Source: Pseudomonas mendocina (GTDB taxonomy: Bacteria; Pseudomonadota; Gammaproteobacteria; Pseudomonadales; Pseudomonadaceae). Taken from it: DNA of 64,000 bases. Numbering within the stretch: the first letter of the stretch is position 1; each line of letters starts with the position of its first letter. The notes below the pieces were generated by a model, which saw nothing but the letters and a program-made list of their open reading frames with translations, did not search any database and had not been told where the DNA came from. Made by a program: the position numbers and the translations under genes. Below are positions 25,306 to 37,951 of this stretch, in pieces. Where the stretch lies: assembly GCF_003008615.1 (NCBI RefSeq), contig NZ_CP027657.1, positions 4,526,001-4,590,000 on the forward strand, written 5' to 3'.

Positions 25306-26871
25306 TCAGCGGTTGAAACGTTCGACCAGGGCGTATTGGCCCTGTGCGGTGTTGGTCAGGGCTTCGCTGAGTTTGGCGGTGTCGTTGGCTTCGCCTGCAG
25401 TCTGGTCGGCCAGTTGGGCGATGGTGGTGATGTTGCGGTTGATTTCGTCTGCAACCGCGCTTTGCTCTTCCGCCGCCGCGGCGATCTGGTTGGCCATGTC
25501 GGCGATATTGGCGACTGACTCGCTGATGCCGGCCAGCGCCTGATCGGCTTGCAGAACGCGCTCGACGCCTTCGTCGGCCTGCTTGCGGCCGATTTCCATG
25601 GTCAGTACGGCTTCTTCGGCCGTGCGCTGCAGTTTGGCGATCAGGGCGTGGATCTGTTCGGTGGACTCGGCGGTGCGCTGCGCCAGCGAGCGAACCTCGT
25701 CGGCCACCACGGCGAAGCCGCGGCCCATTTCACCGGCGCGGGCGGCTTCGATGGCAGCGTTGAGGGCGAGCAGGTTGGTCTGGTCGGCGATACCTTTGAT
25801 CACGTCGACCACACCGCCGATTTCATTGCTGTCCTGGGCCAGGCGGGTAACGGTCTCGCCGGTGTCGCCCACCGATTGCGACAGGCGCTGGATGGCTTCG
25901 CGGGTTTCCGCGGCTATACCGCGTCCCTCGCCGGTCAGGCGGTTGGCTTCCTGGGTAGCGATGGCCGTACGCGCGACATTGCTGGCCACCTCCAGGGTGG
26001 TGGCGGCCATTTCGTTGACGGCGGTAGCGACCTGTTCGGTCTCGCTGCGCTGGCGCTCGAGGCCGGCCGAGCTGTTGTGCGCGAGCTTGTCGGCTTCACG
26101 CGCTTGCTGGGTCAGTTGCTCGGCGGTGTCCTGCAGGCGGGTGAGGCAGGTTTTCAGCCGTGCTTCCTGGCTGAGCATGGCCATTTCCAGGCGAGCTTCG
26201 GCGCCGCGGCTGTCGGTGTACATCTGCGCGATCAGCGGATCTGAAGTGGTTTGCTCGGCAAGGCGCAGCAGGCGTTGGACGCCGCGTGTCTGCCAGGCGA
26301 TGCCGGCCAGACCCAGCGGTACGGAGAGCAGGGCGGCGAGGATGAAGCCCCAGTTGCTGCCCATCCAGTGGCCAATCATGAAGCCGATCTGGCTGACCAG
26401 GATGAAGGGCATCCACGCTTGGACGATCGGCAGCCACTGATTGCTTGCCGGAACGGCCGACTTGCCGGCGTTGATGCGGGCGTACAGCGTTTCGGCGCGG
26501 CGTACTTGCTCGGCGGTCGGTTTGACACGGACGGATTCGTAGCCGACGACCTGATTGTTTTCGGTCACAGGCGTGACGTAGGCGTTGACCCAGTAGTGGT
26601 CGCCATTCTTACTGCGATTCTTGACGATGCCCATCCACGGGCGGCCCTTTTTCAGGGTCGTCCACATATGCTCGAAAACGGCCGACGGGACGTCCGGATG
26701 GCGCACGATGTTGTGCGGCGAACGCAGCAATTCTTCACGGGTGAAGCCGCTGATGTCGACGAAGGCGTCGTTGCAGTAGGTGATTTGCCCTTTGAGATCG
26801 GTGGTGGATATCAGGCGTTGTTGCGCAGGAAAGGTGCGCTCACGCTGAGTGACCGGCTGGTTGTTACGCAT
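25306..26871 (-). CDS. aer: Aerotaxis receptor (PAS methyl-accepting protein)
   Basis: 521 residues from the ATG at 26871. A PAS domain (about 10-125: [39 protein letters not shown]) precedes two membrane helices (about 160-205) and a long coiled-coil signalling domain with the conserved tip [19 protein letters not shown]. It should sense redox or oxygen through PAS-bound FAD and signal to CheA/CheW. It sits next to acnA as in P. aeruginosa. A near-equal-length paralog is at 53392-54957. Confidence 0.9.
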   Translation of the reverse strand: MRNNQPVTQRERTFPAQQRLISTTDLKGQITYCNDAFVDISGFTREELLRSPHNIVRHPDVPSAVFEHMWTTLKKGRPWMGIVKNRSKNGDHYWVNAYVTPVTENNQVVGYESVRVKPTAEQVRRAETLYARINAGKSAVPASNQWLPIVQAWMPFILVSQIGFMIGHWMGSNWGFILAALLSVPLGLAGIAWQTRGVQRLLRLAEQTTSDPLIAQMYTDSRGAEARLEMAMLSQEARLKTCLTRLQDTAEQLTQQAREADKLAHNSSAGLERQRSETEQVATAVNEMAATTLEVASNVARTAIATQEANRLTGEGRGIAAETREAIQRLSQSVGDTGETVTRLAQDSNEIGGVVDVIKGIADQTNLLALNAAIEAARAGEMGRGFAVVADEVRSLAQRTAESTEQIHALIAKLQRTAEEAVLTMEIGRKQADEGVERVLQADQALAGISESVANIADMANQIAAAAEEQSAVADEINRNITTIAQLADQTAGEANDTAKLSEALTNTAQGQYALVERFNR

Positions 26872-27049
26872 GGCAGGTATCCGTCGTTGTAATGCCCTGT
26901 TCATCGGCCGACGAACGGCGAAGTTGAGGGCGAATCCGTTTTTTGGCGAGTGTAAACGCTTTTTGAATGGCGTCACATTTTTGTCACGACGTTGGCCATC
27001 CCTGGCCCGACGGAGCAACCCTGCTGCATGGTACGGCAGGGCAGGTGCA

Positions 27050-29800
<2,751 letters not shown>

Positions 29801-30069
29801 TGCACATCTCCTTGGGCCCGCACGGTTCGGGCTGTGTCTGATGGCGGCAGACCTTCAAGCTAGTTCGGCTTGGGCGGTCTGGCTAGCGCATATCCTTTAG
29901 GGGTTGCCATGCGCTGCCTGTTTATTGGATGGCCGGGCTTCATCGAGGCGCATTCGCCAGCGGCCTGGTTGCCGATCCGTATCTGTTGGCAGCACATGTA
30001 TAGCTGGACAGGTTTAACGGCTCGGGGTTCCGGTCTCGGGTATCATGCGCGACTCGAGGAGACCCTTTG

Positions 30070-31125
30070 ATGAATACCCTGTTTCTGCATTGCCGCCCCG
30101 GTTTCGAGGGTGAGGTCTGCGCCGAGATCACCGACCTCGCTGCGCGTCTGGATGTGTCCGGCTATTCCAGAACCAAGCCTGGCAGCGCGTGCGCCGAGTT
30201 CGTCTGCAGTGAGGCCGATGGCAGCGAGCGTCTGATGCGCAGTGTGCGCTTCAATAGCCTGATATTCCCGCGGCAATGGGCGCGCGGTGGTTTCGTCATG
30301 TTGCCAGAGAGCGATCGCATCAGCGTGCTGCTCGAGGCTCTGGCCGATTATCCGGTGTGCGGCAGTCTGTGGTTGGAAGTGGTGGATACCAACGACGGCA
30401 AGGAACTCTCGACCTTCTGCAAGAAGTTCGAGGCGCCCCTGCGCAAGGCGCTGCTCAAGGCTGGCAAGCTGGTGGACGATGCGAAGAAGCCACGCCTGCT
30501 GCTGACCTTCAAGAGCGGTCGCGAGGTGTTCGCTGGTATCGCCGAGGCGGATAACCAGGCGATGTGGCCGATGGGCATTCCGCGTCTGAAGTTTCCGCGC
30601 GAGGCGCCGAGCCGCTCCACGCTCAAGCTTGAGGAAGCCTGGCACCATTTCATTCCGCGTGAGCAGTGGGATCAGCGCCTGGCGCCGGGCATGACCGCCG
30701 TGGATCTGGGCGCCGCGCCCGGAGGTTGGACCTGGCAACTGGTCAATCGGGAGATTCGCGTCACTGCCGTGGACAACGGGCCGATGGCCGAAAGCCTGAT
30801 GTATTCCGGTTTCGTCGTGCACCAGCGCGCCGATGGTTTCCTGTTCCGCCCGCGGCATCCGGTGCACTGGATGGTCTGCGATATCGTCGAGAAACCGGCG
30901 CGCACGGCCGCGATGATCGAAACCTGGCTGGGCGAGGGGCTGTGCCGCGAGGCGGTGGTCAACCTCAAACTGCCGATGAAACAGCGCTACGCTGAAGTGC
31001 GGCGCCTGCTCGATCGTATCGAGTCGGGGTTGGCGGAGCGCGGCCTGAAGGTCAGCATCGGCTGCAAGCAGCTCTATCACGACCGTGAAGAAGTGACCTG
31101 CCACCTGCGCCGGCACGGCAAGTGA
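30070..31125 (+). CDS. rlmM: 23S rRNA 2'-O-ribose C2498 methyltransferase
   Basis: 351 residues from ATG 30070; a TTG three bases upstream is possible. An N-terminal THUMP-like region (about 1-190) is followed by a SAM-dependent FtsJ/RrmJ-type domain with VDLGAAPGGWTWQL near 215-228. The Lys-Asp-Lys-Glu catalytic set is consistent with KLEEAWHHF, VCDIVEKP, NLKLPMK and REEVTCHL. It acts on nascent 23S rRNA in the cytoplasm. Confidence 0.93.
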   Translation: MNTLFLHCRPGFEGEVCAEITDLAARLDVSGYSRTKPGSACAEFVCSEADGSERLMRSVRFNSLIFPRQWARGGFVMLPESDRISVLLEALADYPVCGSLWLEVVDTNDGKELSTFCKKFEAPLRKALLKAGKLVDDAKKPRLLLTFKSGREVFAGIAEADNQAMWPMGIPRLKFPREAPSRSTLKLEEAWHHFIPREQWDQRLAPGMTAVDLGAAPGGWTWQLVNREIRVTAVDNGPMAESLMYSGFVVHQRADGFLFRPRHPVHWMVCDIVEKPARTAAMIETWLGEGLCREAVVNLKLPMKQRYAEVRRLLDRIESGLAERGLKVSIGCKQLYHDREEVTCHLRRHGK

Positions 31126-31338
31126 CAAAGTGAACCGGGCGCGGACATCCGTCCGGCCCGGACTCCCGCGTCGCTCCAGGCTCCGCCCGAAGCTGGCGTG
31201 CGTGCCATCCATGACTCGCCAGAGCGCGAGCACTTTGCCGCAGTTGGCTGATGCACGCTGCCCATCCAAGGTTGTGCCTGCAGGGTGACCTGGAGGTCAG
31301 CTTTGCGCGACAATGCGCGCCTGCCTGTGGAGCCCCCT

Positions 31339-31590
31339 ATGTCCGAAGCCCTGACCCTGAATCACGATGACCTGCTAGATGCCAGCGGCCTGCATTGTCC
31401 AGAACCGGTGATGATGCTGCACAACAAGGTGCGCGACCTTTCCCCTGGCGGCCTGCTCAAGGTGATCGCCACCGACCCGTCGACCCGCCGTGATATCCCT
31501 AAGTTCTGCGTTTTCCTCGGCCACGAACTGCTTGGCCAGGCTGAAGAAGATGGCAGCTATCTGTACTGGATTCGCAAGAAGACCGATTGA
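31339..31590 (+). CDS. tusA: Sulfur-carrier protein TusA
   Basis: 83 residues. The CPxP motif is [11 protein letters not shown] with C20 as the persulfide carrier, followed by [20 protein letters not shown]. TusA relays sulfur from IscS to the tRNA 2-thiouridine machinery and to other acceptors. The start ATG at 31339 gives the normal TusA length. Confidence 0.95.
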   Translation: MSEALTLNHDDLLDASGLHCPEPVMMLHNKVRDLSPGGLLKVIATDPSTRRDIPKFCVFLGHELLGQAEEDGSYLYWIRKKTD

Positions 31591-31646
31591 TCGCGGCGGA
31601 CTTACCCTACGGGCTTTTGCACCAACTTAACGAAGACATAACCCAA

Positions 31647-31699
31647 GTAGGGCGGGTGAAACCCGCCATTGGCGCCCTGGCGGGTTGCACCCGCCCTAC
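31647..31699. repeat. Inverted REP pair overlapping a stop codon
   Basis: GTAGGGCGGGTGAAACCCGC (from 31647) and its near inverse GCGGGTTGCACCCGCCCTAC (to 31699) form a composite hairpin. The minus-strand stop codon of the MATE transporter (31696-31698) falls inside the right arm. The same element is at 42423-42475. Confidence 0.75.
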
Positions 31700-33063
31700 C
31701 TGTGGATGCGCCGGCGCGCGCTGCTGGTCAGCCTGATCGACAGCATGATCGCCGCGCAGGTCAGCCCCACCACCAGCCCTTGCCACAGACCGCTGGGTCC
31801 GCTCGGTTCACCGAACCAGTCGGACAGCCCCAGCGCGTAACCCACCGGCAGGCCGATGCCCCAATAAGCGAACAATGTCAGCAGCATGGTCACCCGGGTG
31901 TCCTGATAACCCCGCAGGGCGCCGGCAGCGGTGACCTGGATGGCGTCCGAAAGCTGGAACAGTGCCGAGTAGACGATCAGCATGGCGGCAATCGCGATCA
32001 CTTCGGCATCTGGTGTGTAGATGCGTGCGATGGGCTCGCGCAGCAACAGGATCAGGCTGGCCGATAGGAACGCATAGGCCAGTGCGGTGGCCATGCCGAC
32101 CCCCGCAGCGAAGCGTGCCTGGCGCGGTTGCCCACGGCCCAGCGCCTGGCCGACGCGGACGGTCACGGCCATGCCCAGCGAGTAGGGGATCATGAACACC
32201 AGCGAGCTGAAATTCAGGGCGATCTGGTGGCCGGCCACCACGGTGGCGCCGAGGCCGCCGATCAGCAGGGCGATCACCGCGAAGATGCTCGACTCGGCGA
32301 ATACTGACACGCCGATTGGTACGCCAATGCCCAGCAAGCGCTTGATGGTCGCCCACTCGGGCCAGTCGAAACGCTCGAATAGCCTGCTGGATTGGTAGTA
32401 AGGCGCCTTGCGAATCCACACCAGCATGCCCAATAGGGTGCAGGTCATGACCAGCGCGGTGGCCCAGCCGCAGCCGACCGCGCCCAGTGGCGGTACGCCG
32501 AACTTGCCGTAGATCAGCACGTAGTTGGCCGGAATGTTCAGCAGCAGGCCGAAGATGCCCAGCACCATGCTCGGTCGGGTATGACCCAGGCCATCGCTGA
32601 AACAGCGCAGCACGTGATACAGCGCCACGGCGGGGAAGCCACAGGCAACCGGGCGCAGGTAGCCCATGGCCGGTGCGATCAGATCCTCGTCCACCTTCAT
32701 CAGGCGCAGGACGATTTCCGCATTCCACAACAAGGTCGCTGCGCAGAGGCCGACGAACAGTGCCAGCCACAGGGCCTGGCGCACCAGCGGGCCGATCTCT
32801 GCCTCCTGGCCCGCGCCAAAGCGCTGCGCCACCTTGGGCGTGGTGGCCAGCAGTACGCCGGTCATCAGCAGGAACACCGGTACCCAGATCGAGTTGCCCA
32901 ACGCCACGGCGGCCAGATCGCGCGGGCTGACACGGCCGGACATGACGGTATCGACGAAGCTGATCGAGGTGTAGGACAGCTGGGCGATGATGATCGGGGT
33001 GGCCAGGGCGAGCAGCTCGCGCAGTTCCTTGCGCACGCGCCCCAGGCGGGTTTCGGCGGACAT
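31696..33063 (-). CDS. MATE-family multidrug efflux transporter
   Basis: 455 residues, twelve membrane helices. The MATE signatures ATPIIIAQLSYTSISFVDTV and, in the second half, GIGVPIGVSVFAESSIFAV are present. It is a NorM/PmpM-type Na+ or H+ antiporter in the inner membrane that exports cationic drugs. Divergent from pdxB. Its last codons lie within a REP element (31647-31699). Confidence 0.92.
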   Translation of the reverse strand: MSAETRLGRVRKELRELLALATPIIIAQLSYTSISFVDTVMSGRVSPRDLAAVALGNSIWVPVFLLMTGVLLATTPKVAQRFGAGQEAEIGPLVRQALWLALFVGLCAATLLWNAEIVLRLMKVDEDLIAPAMGYLRPVACGFPAVALYHVLRCFSDGLGHTRPSMVLGIFGLLLNIPANYVLIYGKFGVPPLGAVGCGWATALVMTCTLLGMLVWIRKAPYYQSSRLFERFDWPEWATIKRLLGIGVPIGVSVFAESSIFAVIALLIGGLGATVVAGHQIALNFSSLVFMIPYSLGMAVTVRVGQALGRGQPRQARFAAGVGMATALAYAFLSASLILLLREPIARIYTPDAEVIAIAAMLIVYSALFQLSDAIQVTAAGALRGYQDTRVTMLLTLFAYWGIGLPVGYALGLSDWFGEPSGPSGLWQGLVVGLTCAAIMLSIRLTSSARRRIHR

Positions 33064-33193
33064 GTCGACTCTTCGTTAGAGGTGAGGGAAAACCGCCTAG
33101 TCTACGCGTTGACGCTTCGGTCAGAAAAGCCCGTGTGGGAGGACGCCAGCGGGCTGCTGGCATAGAATGGCGCCCTGACCTGCGGAGCCTGCC

Positions 33194-34324
33194 ATGCATA
33201 TCGTTGCCGACGAAAACATTCCCCTGCTCGATGAGTTCTTCGCCGACTTTGGCACCATTCGCCGCCTGCCAGGCCGCGCCATCACCGCACAGGACGTGCG
33301 CGACGCCGACCTGCTGCTGGTGCGTTCGGTGACGCGGGTCGATCGCGCCTTGCTCGCCGGTAGCCAGGTGAGCTTCGTCGGCACCTGCACCATCGGCACC
33401 GACCACCTGGATCTCGATTACTTCGCCGAGGCTGGCATCGCCTGGAGCAGCGCACCGGGTTGCAACGCCCGTGGCGTTGTGGACTACGTGCTGGGCAGCG
33501 TGCTGACCCTGGCCGAGCGCGAAGGCGTCGACCCGGCTGCGCGGGTTTATGGTGTGGTCGGAGCGGGGCAGGTAGGCGGGCGCTTGGTGCAGGTGCTAAG
33601 TGGCTTGGGGTGGCAGGTGCGAGTCTGTGACCCACCGCGTCAGGCCCGCGAGGGCGGCGATTTCGTCAGCCTGGAGCGAATCATCGACGAATGCGATGTG
33701 ATCAGCCTGCACACGCCGCTGGATGCGTCGACACGTCACCTGTTCGATGCCGCGCGTCTGGCGGCGCTCAGAACCGGGAGCTGGCTGATCAACGCCAGCC
33801 GCGGCGCGGTGGTCGACAACGCCGCACTACGTGCATTGCTGCCTGAGCGAGGCGATCTCAAGGCCGTACTGGATGTCTGGGAGGGCGAGCCACAGGCTGA
33901 TGTCGAGCTGGCCGCACTGTGTCAGTTGGCAACGCCGCACATCGCCGGCTACAGCCTGGACGGCAAGCTGCGCGGTACGGCGCAGATCTACCAGGCCTGC
34001 TGCCGTGTACTTGGCGTGCCCGAGCGGGTGCGCCTGGATGATCTGCTGCCAGCGCCCTGGTTGAGCGAGGTGACGCTGGACGCCAGTGCCGATCTGGCCT
34101 GGGCCCTGACCATCCTGTGCCGTGCAGTGTACGACCCGCGCCGCGACGATGCCGATTTTCGCCGCAGCCTGGTCGGCGACGCCGGCAGCCGCCGCGCTGC
34201 TTTCGACCACTTGCGCAAGCATTACCCGATGCGCCGCGAGACTGAGGGGCTGCGTGTGCGGCTGCAGGGCGATGCGCCTCAGCTCGCCGCGCTGGTACGA
34301 GCGCTAGGCGCTAACCTCCTGTAG
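33194..34324 (+). CDS. pdxB: Erythronate-4-phosphate dehydrogenase
   Basis: 376 residues. NAD-binding motif [10 protein letters not shown] at 120-129. Catalytic Arg203 (ASRGAVVD), Glu in DVWEGEP (232) and His249 (TPHIAGYS) are present. The C-terminal ~100 residues form the PdxB-specific dimerisation domain. The enzyme oxidises 4-phosphoerythronate in the deoxyxylulose-5-phosphate-dependent route to pyridoxal phosphate. Confidence 0.95.
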   Translation: MHIVADENIPLLDEFFADFGTIRRLPGRAITAQDVRDADLLLVRSVTRVDRALLAGSQVSFVGTCTIGTDHLDLDYFAEAGIAWSSAPGCNARGVVDYVLGSVLTLAEREGVDPAARVYGVVGAGQVGGRLVQVLSGLGWQVRVCDPPRQAREGGDFVSLERIIDECDVISLHTPLDASTRHLFDAARLAALRTGSWLINASRGAVVDNAALRALLPERGDLKAVLDVWEGEPQADVELAALCQLATPHIAGYSLDGKLRGTAQIYQACCRVLGVPERVRLDDLLPAPWLSEVTLDASADLAWALTILCRAVYDPRRDDADFRRSLVGDAGSRRAAFDHLRKHYPMRRETEGLRVRLQGDAPQLAALVRALGANLL

Positions 34325-34371
34325 GGCGGATTAGCCGTCTGTTACCTTTGTCGATCAGTTCGCTACGCCAG

Positions 34372-34429
34372 GCGCCGCGTAACCTGCCACCGATACAACG
34401 CGATATATCGTCTGGTGGTTACGCGGCGC
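34372..34429. repeat. Long imperfect inverted repeat downstream of pdxB
   Basis: Arms GCGCCGCGTAACC (34372-34384) and GGTTACGCGGCGC (34417-34429) are perfect inverted repeats, with further partial pairing inside (ACCGATA/TATCGT). There is no T-run on either side. It may be a REP-type element or a structured 3' end of the pdxB transcript. Confidence 0.55.
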
Positions 34430-34518
34430 GCTGTACTTGTCGATGACAGTAAGCACGGCGCTCAGCGCCGCTAACCCACCCTGCGGATAGTGCGATATCT
34501 GCATGCCTTATTTTGCGT

Positions 34519-34544
34519 CAATTAAATTGCATGCAATTTAATTG
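34519..34544. promoter_or_regulatory. Perfect 26-bp palindrome, probable OhrR/MarR operator
   Basis: Half-site CAATTAAATTGCA, repeated in exact inverse with no spacer. It lies about 45 bp before the gpx start, in front of the gpx-ohrR operon. OhrR-type MarR repressors bind AT-rich inverted repeats of this AATT/ATTG kind (family knowledge), and such a regulator is encoded as the second gene of this operon. Confidence 0.8.
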
Positions 34545-34555
34545 CTCGCTATGTT
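34527..34555 (+). promoter_or_regulatory. Predicted sigma-70 promoter of gpx-ohrR
   Basis: TTGCAT (34527-34532), 17-bp spacer, TATGTT (34550-34555). The -35 lies inside the palindrome at 34519-34544, so a bound repressor would block polymerase. Inferred by eye. Confidence 0.5.
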
Positions 34556-34589
34556 GTTCGGCACTTCCAGCCTCTTCAGGACGATCTCC

Positions 34590-35075
34590 ATGAGCAATGC
34601 ACTTTTCGATATCCCGGTCACCACCATCAAGGGCGAGCAGAAAACCCTGGCCGACTTCGGCGGCAAGGCCGTATTGGTGGTCAACACCGCCAGCAAATGT
34701 GGTTTCACCCCGCAGTACAAGGGGCTGGAGAGCGTCTGGCAGCAGTACAAGGATCGCGGTCTGGTGGTACTGGGCTTTCCCTGCAACCAGTTCGGCAAGC
34801 AGGAGCCGGGTGACGAAGGCGCGATTTCCGAGTTCTGTGAGCTGAATTTCGGTGTCAGCTTCCCGCTGTTCAAGAAGGTCGACGTCAATGGCAGTGATGC
34901 CCATCCCTTGTTCGTCCAATTGAAAAAGCGCGCCCCCGGCCTGCTCGGCAGCCAGGGCATCAAATGGAACTTCACCAAGTTCCTGATCGGCCAGGACGGT
35001 CAGGTGGTCAAGCGCTTCGCCCCGACCACCAAGCCGGAAGAGCTGGGCAGCGAGATTGAAGCCCTGCTCAAATGA
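34590..35075 (+). CDS. Glutathione-peroxidase-family (thioredoxin-dependent) peroxidase
   Basis: 161 residues from ATG 34590. Peroxidatic C37 in NTASKCGFTPQY, Q71 in GKQEPGDE and W126-N127 in IKWNFTKF make the GPX tetrad. Additional cysteines C65 (GFPCNQFG) and C83 (EFCELNFG) fit the thioredoxin-dependent type with a resolving Cys. It reduces organic hydroperoxides and H2O2 in the cytoplasm. Its stop overlaps the start of the OhrR-like repressor by 4 bases, so peroxide is the probable inducer of the pair. Confidence 0.92.
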   Translation: MSNALFDIPVTTIKGEQKTLADFGGKAVLVVNTASKCGFTPQYKGLESVWQQYKDRGLVVLGFPCNQFGKQEPGDEGAISEFCELNFGVSFPLFKKVDVNGSDAHPLFVQLKKRAPGLLGSQGIKWNFTKFLIGQDGQVVKRFAPTTKPEELGSEIEALLK

Positions 35076-35530
35076 CAGCCTTCGACAATGTCCGGCTAGA
35101 GCTGGACGACCAGCTTTGCTTCAAGCTCTACGCCGCATCCCGTGCGGTGATTCGTGGCTACAAGCCGATGCTCGATGCACTCGGCCTGACCTACCCGCAG
35201 TATCTGGCGATGCTGGTGCTGTGGGAGTGGCAGGAGAGGGCTCCCGAGCAACCGACGCTGAAGGCGCTCGGCCAGCGCCTGCAACTGGACTCAGGCACCC
35301 TCACGCCGTTGCTCAAACGTCTGGAACAGATGGGCCTGGTGCTGCGCCGTCGTGCGGCGCATGACGAGCGTGAGGTGCATCTGGCTCTGAGCGAAGAGGG
35401 CAAAGCGCTACGGGCGCAGGTAGTGCCGCTCAAGGCGCAGCTCCTGTGCCAGTTCGGTGATCAGGAGCTACTGGAGATGGAAGGGCTGCGCCGCAGTCTG
35501 GATCGTCTGCTGGCAAGGCTCAGCGAGTGA
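35072..35530 (+). CDS. ohrR: MarR-family peroxide sensor, OhrR-like
   Basis: 152 residues. LDDQLCFKLYAASRAVIRGY contains the reactive Cys16 followed by the Tyr positions typical of OhrR. A second Cys, C126 (LLCQFGD), sits where the resolving Cys of 2-Cys OhrR proteins lies. A winged helix spans about 60-105. When oxidised by organic hydroperoxides, OhrR releases its AT-rich operator, here probably 34519-34544. It is translationally coupled to gpx rather than to an ohr gene. The 3' end overlaps the histidine kinase gene on the other strand by 11 bases. Confidence 0.88.
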   Translation: MTAFDNVRLELDDQLCFKLYAASRAVIRGYKPMLDALGLTYPQYLAMLVLWEWQERAPEQPTLKALGQRLQLDSGTLTPLLKRLEQMGLVLRRRAAHDEREVHLALSEEGKALRAQVVPLKAQLLCQFGDQELLEMEGLRRSLDRLLARLSE

Positions 35531-37841
35531 CTTCGCTGGGCAGCCAGGTGTCGAGCATGGCGGCCAGCTCCTCGCGGCGGAAGGGTTTGGCCAGGTAGTC
35601 GTTCATGCCGGCGGCGCGGCAACGCTCGCGTTCATCGGACAACGCGTTGGCGGTCAGCGCGACAATGGGCAGATCGGGCCAGCGGCCGTTGTCACGGATG
35701 CGCCGGCTTGCTTCGTAGCCGTCCATCACCGGCATGTTGCAGTCCATCAACACCAGGTCGACGTCCTCCTGTTCCAGAATCTCCAGGGCTTCGCCGCCGT
35801 GCCCGGCGACCAGCACCTGGCAGCCCAGCTTGGCCAGCATGCCCTTGGCGACCATCTGATTGACCGGGTTGTCCTCCACCAGTAGCACTCGGTTGGAGCC
35901 TGTGCGGGGCGAATGCGCCTGGGCGCTGTCCTGCGTCTCGGCCGCGTCGCTGTGGAGGATGTGTCGCAGCACCTGGAGCAGGCCGTTGCGGGCCAACGGT
36001 CGCGCGATCTGCAGCAGCGGCGAAAGGCGCTGGGCCTGCTCCTGAGGCAGGAAGTTGCCATAGGCGGTGACCAGCAACACGGGTGTGCTCAGCTCGGGAC
36101 GAATGCCTTGCAGGCACTCCGGGGCGTCACTGATCAGCAGGTCGGCATGGATACCCTGCAGGCTGGTGTCGGTGTCCAGACGCTGGTATTCCAACCCCCA
36201 GACCGGCAGCCACTGGCCAAGCATCTGCTGCAAACCACTGCTGGCTGGGGTCAGCGCCACGATGCGGCCTTGCAGGTTGGGCCGCACGGCTTGCTCGATA
36301 TGTGCCGGCAGCGGCAGCTCCGCGCAGAATTCGCTGCCGAAGCCTTCTTTCGATTGCAGGCTGAGGGTGCCGTGCATCGCTTCGCACAGTCGACGGGTCA
36401 GCGCCAGGCCGAGGCCGGTGCCGCCATATTCGCGGGTAATCCCTACTTCGGCCTGGGCAAAGGGTTGGAAGATACGGTTCTGCGCGTCTTCGGCGATGCC
36501 GATGCCGGTATCGCGTACACGGATGCTGATGCCTTTCGCGGTACGCCCCACCAGCAGATCGACTCGGCCGAAACGGGTGAACTTGAGCGCATTGGACAGC
36601 AGGTTGCTGACGATCTGGCGCACCCGCGTCGGGTCGCCCAGCACCTGCGCCGGCAGCGCCGGGTCGATCAGACAGGTCAGCTCCACTGCGCTTGCGGCGT
36701 TCTGCGACAGCAGGCTGGCGGTTTCTTCGGCCAGCACGCCGAGGTCGAAGGGAATCTGCTCCAGCTCCAACTGCCCGGCTTCGAATTTGGATAGGTCGAG
36801 GATGTCGTTGAGCAGCTCCACCAGCACCTTGCCGGAGTCGTGAGCGATGCCCAACTGCTGGCGTTGTTCGGCACTCAGCGGGCCATCCAGTGCCAGGGCG
36901 AGCATGCCCAGCAGGCCATTGAGTGGGGTGCGAATCTCGTGGCTCATGTTGGCGAGAAAGGCCGAGCGTGCCTGCGCCATGTTCAGCGCGGTGGTACGCG
37001 CCACTTCCAGCTCGCTGTTGGACTGGCTGAGACGGACGTTGGTGGCCTTGAGTTCAGCGGTGCGTGCCGAGACGATGTTCTCCAGTTCGCTCAGGTACTG
37101 AGTCAGGCGATCTTCGGCATTACGGCGCTGCTCGATTTCCTGAGCGATGCTCGACAGCTGGCGGTTGGTGACCTCGACCAGAGTGCCGATTTCGTCGCGT
37201 TCGTGCCCCTTCGGGCAGGGCACTGGTCGGTGCTGCGGATCTTGCGGATTGCGTTGGCTGAGCGCTCGGATCACCCCGGTCAGCGGCTTGGTCAGCATGA
37301 AGTAGAACATCACCAGAAGAATCAGTGAGAGCAGCAGGCTGCGGGCGAAGCCGGTCAGCAGGGTGATCAGCGAACGCTTGAGAAAGTGGCTTCCGAAGGC
37401 ATAGGTGTCGACTTCCAGGCGCAGTATGCCGAGGGCTTCGTTGGGGGCGTGGGAGACGTGGAGCGGATCCTGGAACTCGCGCTGAGCACCAAACAGGCTG
37501 TCGCTGAAGACGCGGTAGCGGCTTTCGCTGCGCGGCCGGCTGACGCTGGCCAGAACCAGACCGCTGTTGTCGATCAGTTCGGCGCGGGTGACCGCTGGCG
37601 AGCGCAGTAGGCCGAGCACCAGCTCTTGTGCGAGTTCGGCGTCGATGTTGTAGGCGATTCGGGCTGCAGGGTTGTGGCTGATTTCCAGTAACGCCCGAAT
37701 CTCGCGGTTGATGGAGGCCTCTTCGCTGGCATAATCGACCGCTACCTGGGTGATGCTGAGCAGCGTGCCAAGGATAAACGCCACCAGGACGGTCAGGCCG
37801 GCCTGTTTGAATGACAGGCGATGGGTGAGCGATATATCCAT
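35520..37841 (-). CDS. Hybrid sensor histidine kinase
   Basis: 773 residues from the ATG at 37841. Membrane helix ~15-35, periplasmic sensor ~36-160, membrane helix ~162-184, HAMP ~186-235, coiled coil, HisKA with H301 (FLANMSHEIRTPLNGL), HATPase with DTGIGIAED and GGTGLGL, and a C-terminal receiver with D700 (LVLMDCNMPVMDG). A weakly conserved REC-like segment may lie before the last receiver. No partner regulator is next to it, so phosphotransfer probably goes through an Hpt protein encoded elsewhere. The input signal is unknown. Confidence 0.92.
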   Translation of the reverse strand: MDISLTHRLSFKQAGLTVLVAFILGTLLSITQVAVDYASEEASINREIRALLEISHNPAARIAYNIDAELAQELVLGLLRSPAVTRAELIDNSGLVLASVSRPRSESRYRVFSDSLFGAQREFQDPLHVSHAPNEALGILRLEVDTYAFGSHFLKRSLITLLTGFARSLLLSLILLVMFYFMLTKPLTGVIRALSQRNPQDPQHRPVPCPKGHERDEIGTLVEVTNRQLSSIAQEIEQRRNAEDRLTQYLSELENIVSARTAELKATNVRLSQSNSELEVARTTALNMAQARSAFLANMSHEIRTPLNGLLGMLALALDGPLSAEQRQQLGIAHDSGKVLVELLNDILDLSKFEAGQLELEQIPFDLGVLAEETASLLSQNAASAVELTCLIDPALPAQVLGDPTRVRQIVSNLLSNALKFTRFGRVDLLVGRTAKGISIRVRDTGIGIAEDAQNRIFQPFAQAEVGITREYGGTGLGLALTRRLCEAMHGTLSLQSKEGFGSEFCAELPLPAHIEQAVRPNLQGRIVALTPASSGLQQMLGQWLPVWGLEYQRLDTDTSLQGIHADLLISDAPECLQGIRPELSTPVLLVTAYGNFLPQEQAQRLSPLLQIARPLARNGLLQVLRHILHSDAAETQDSAQAHSPRTGSNRVLLVEDNPVNQMVAKGMLAKLGCQVLVAGHGGEALEILEQEDVDLVLMDCNMPVMDGYEASRRIRDNGRWPDLPIVALTANALSDERERCRAAGMNDYLAKPFRREELAAMLDTWLPSEVTR

Positions 37842-37951
37842 AAAGGCGTGCGTAGTCTCTGATCCTTGGGCGCCTGCCAAGCATAGCTGATAGCGACCCT
37901 GTATCGGCAGAGCCTGCAACGTGCGGTTCTGCGCAAAAGGAGTAGTACATC

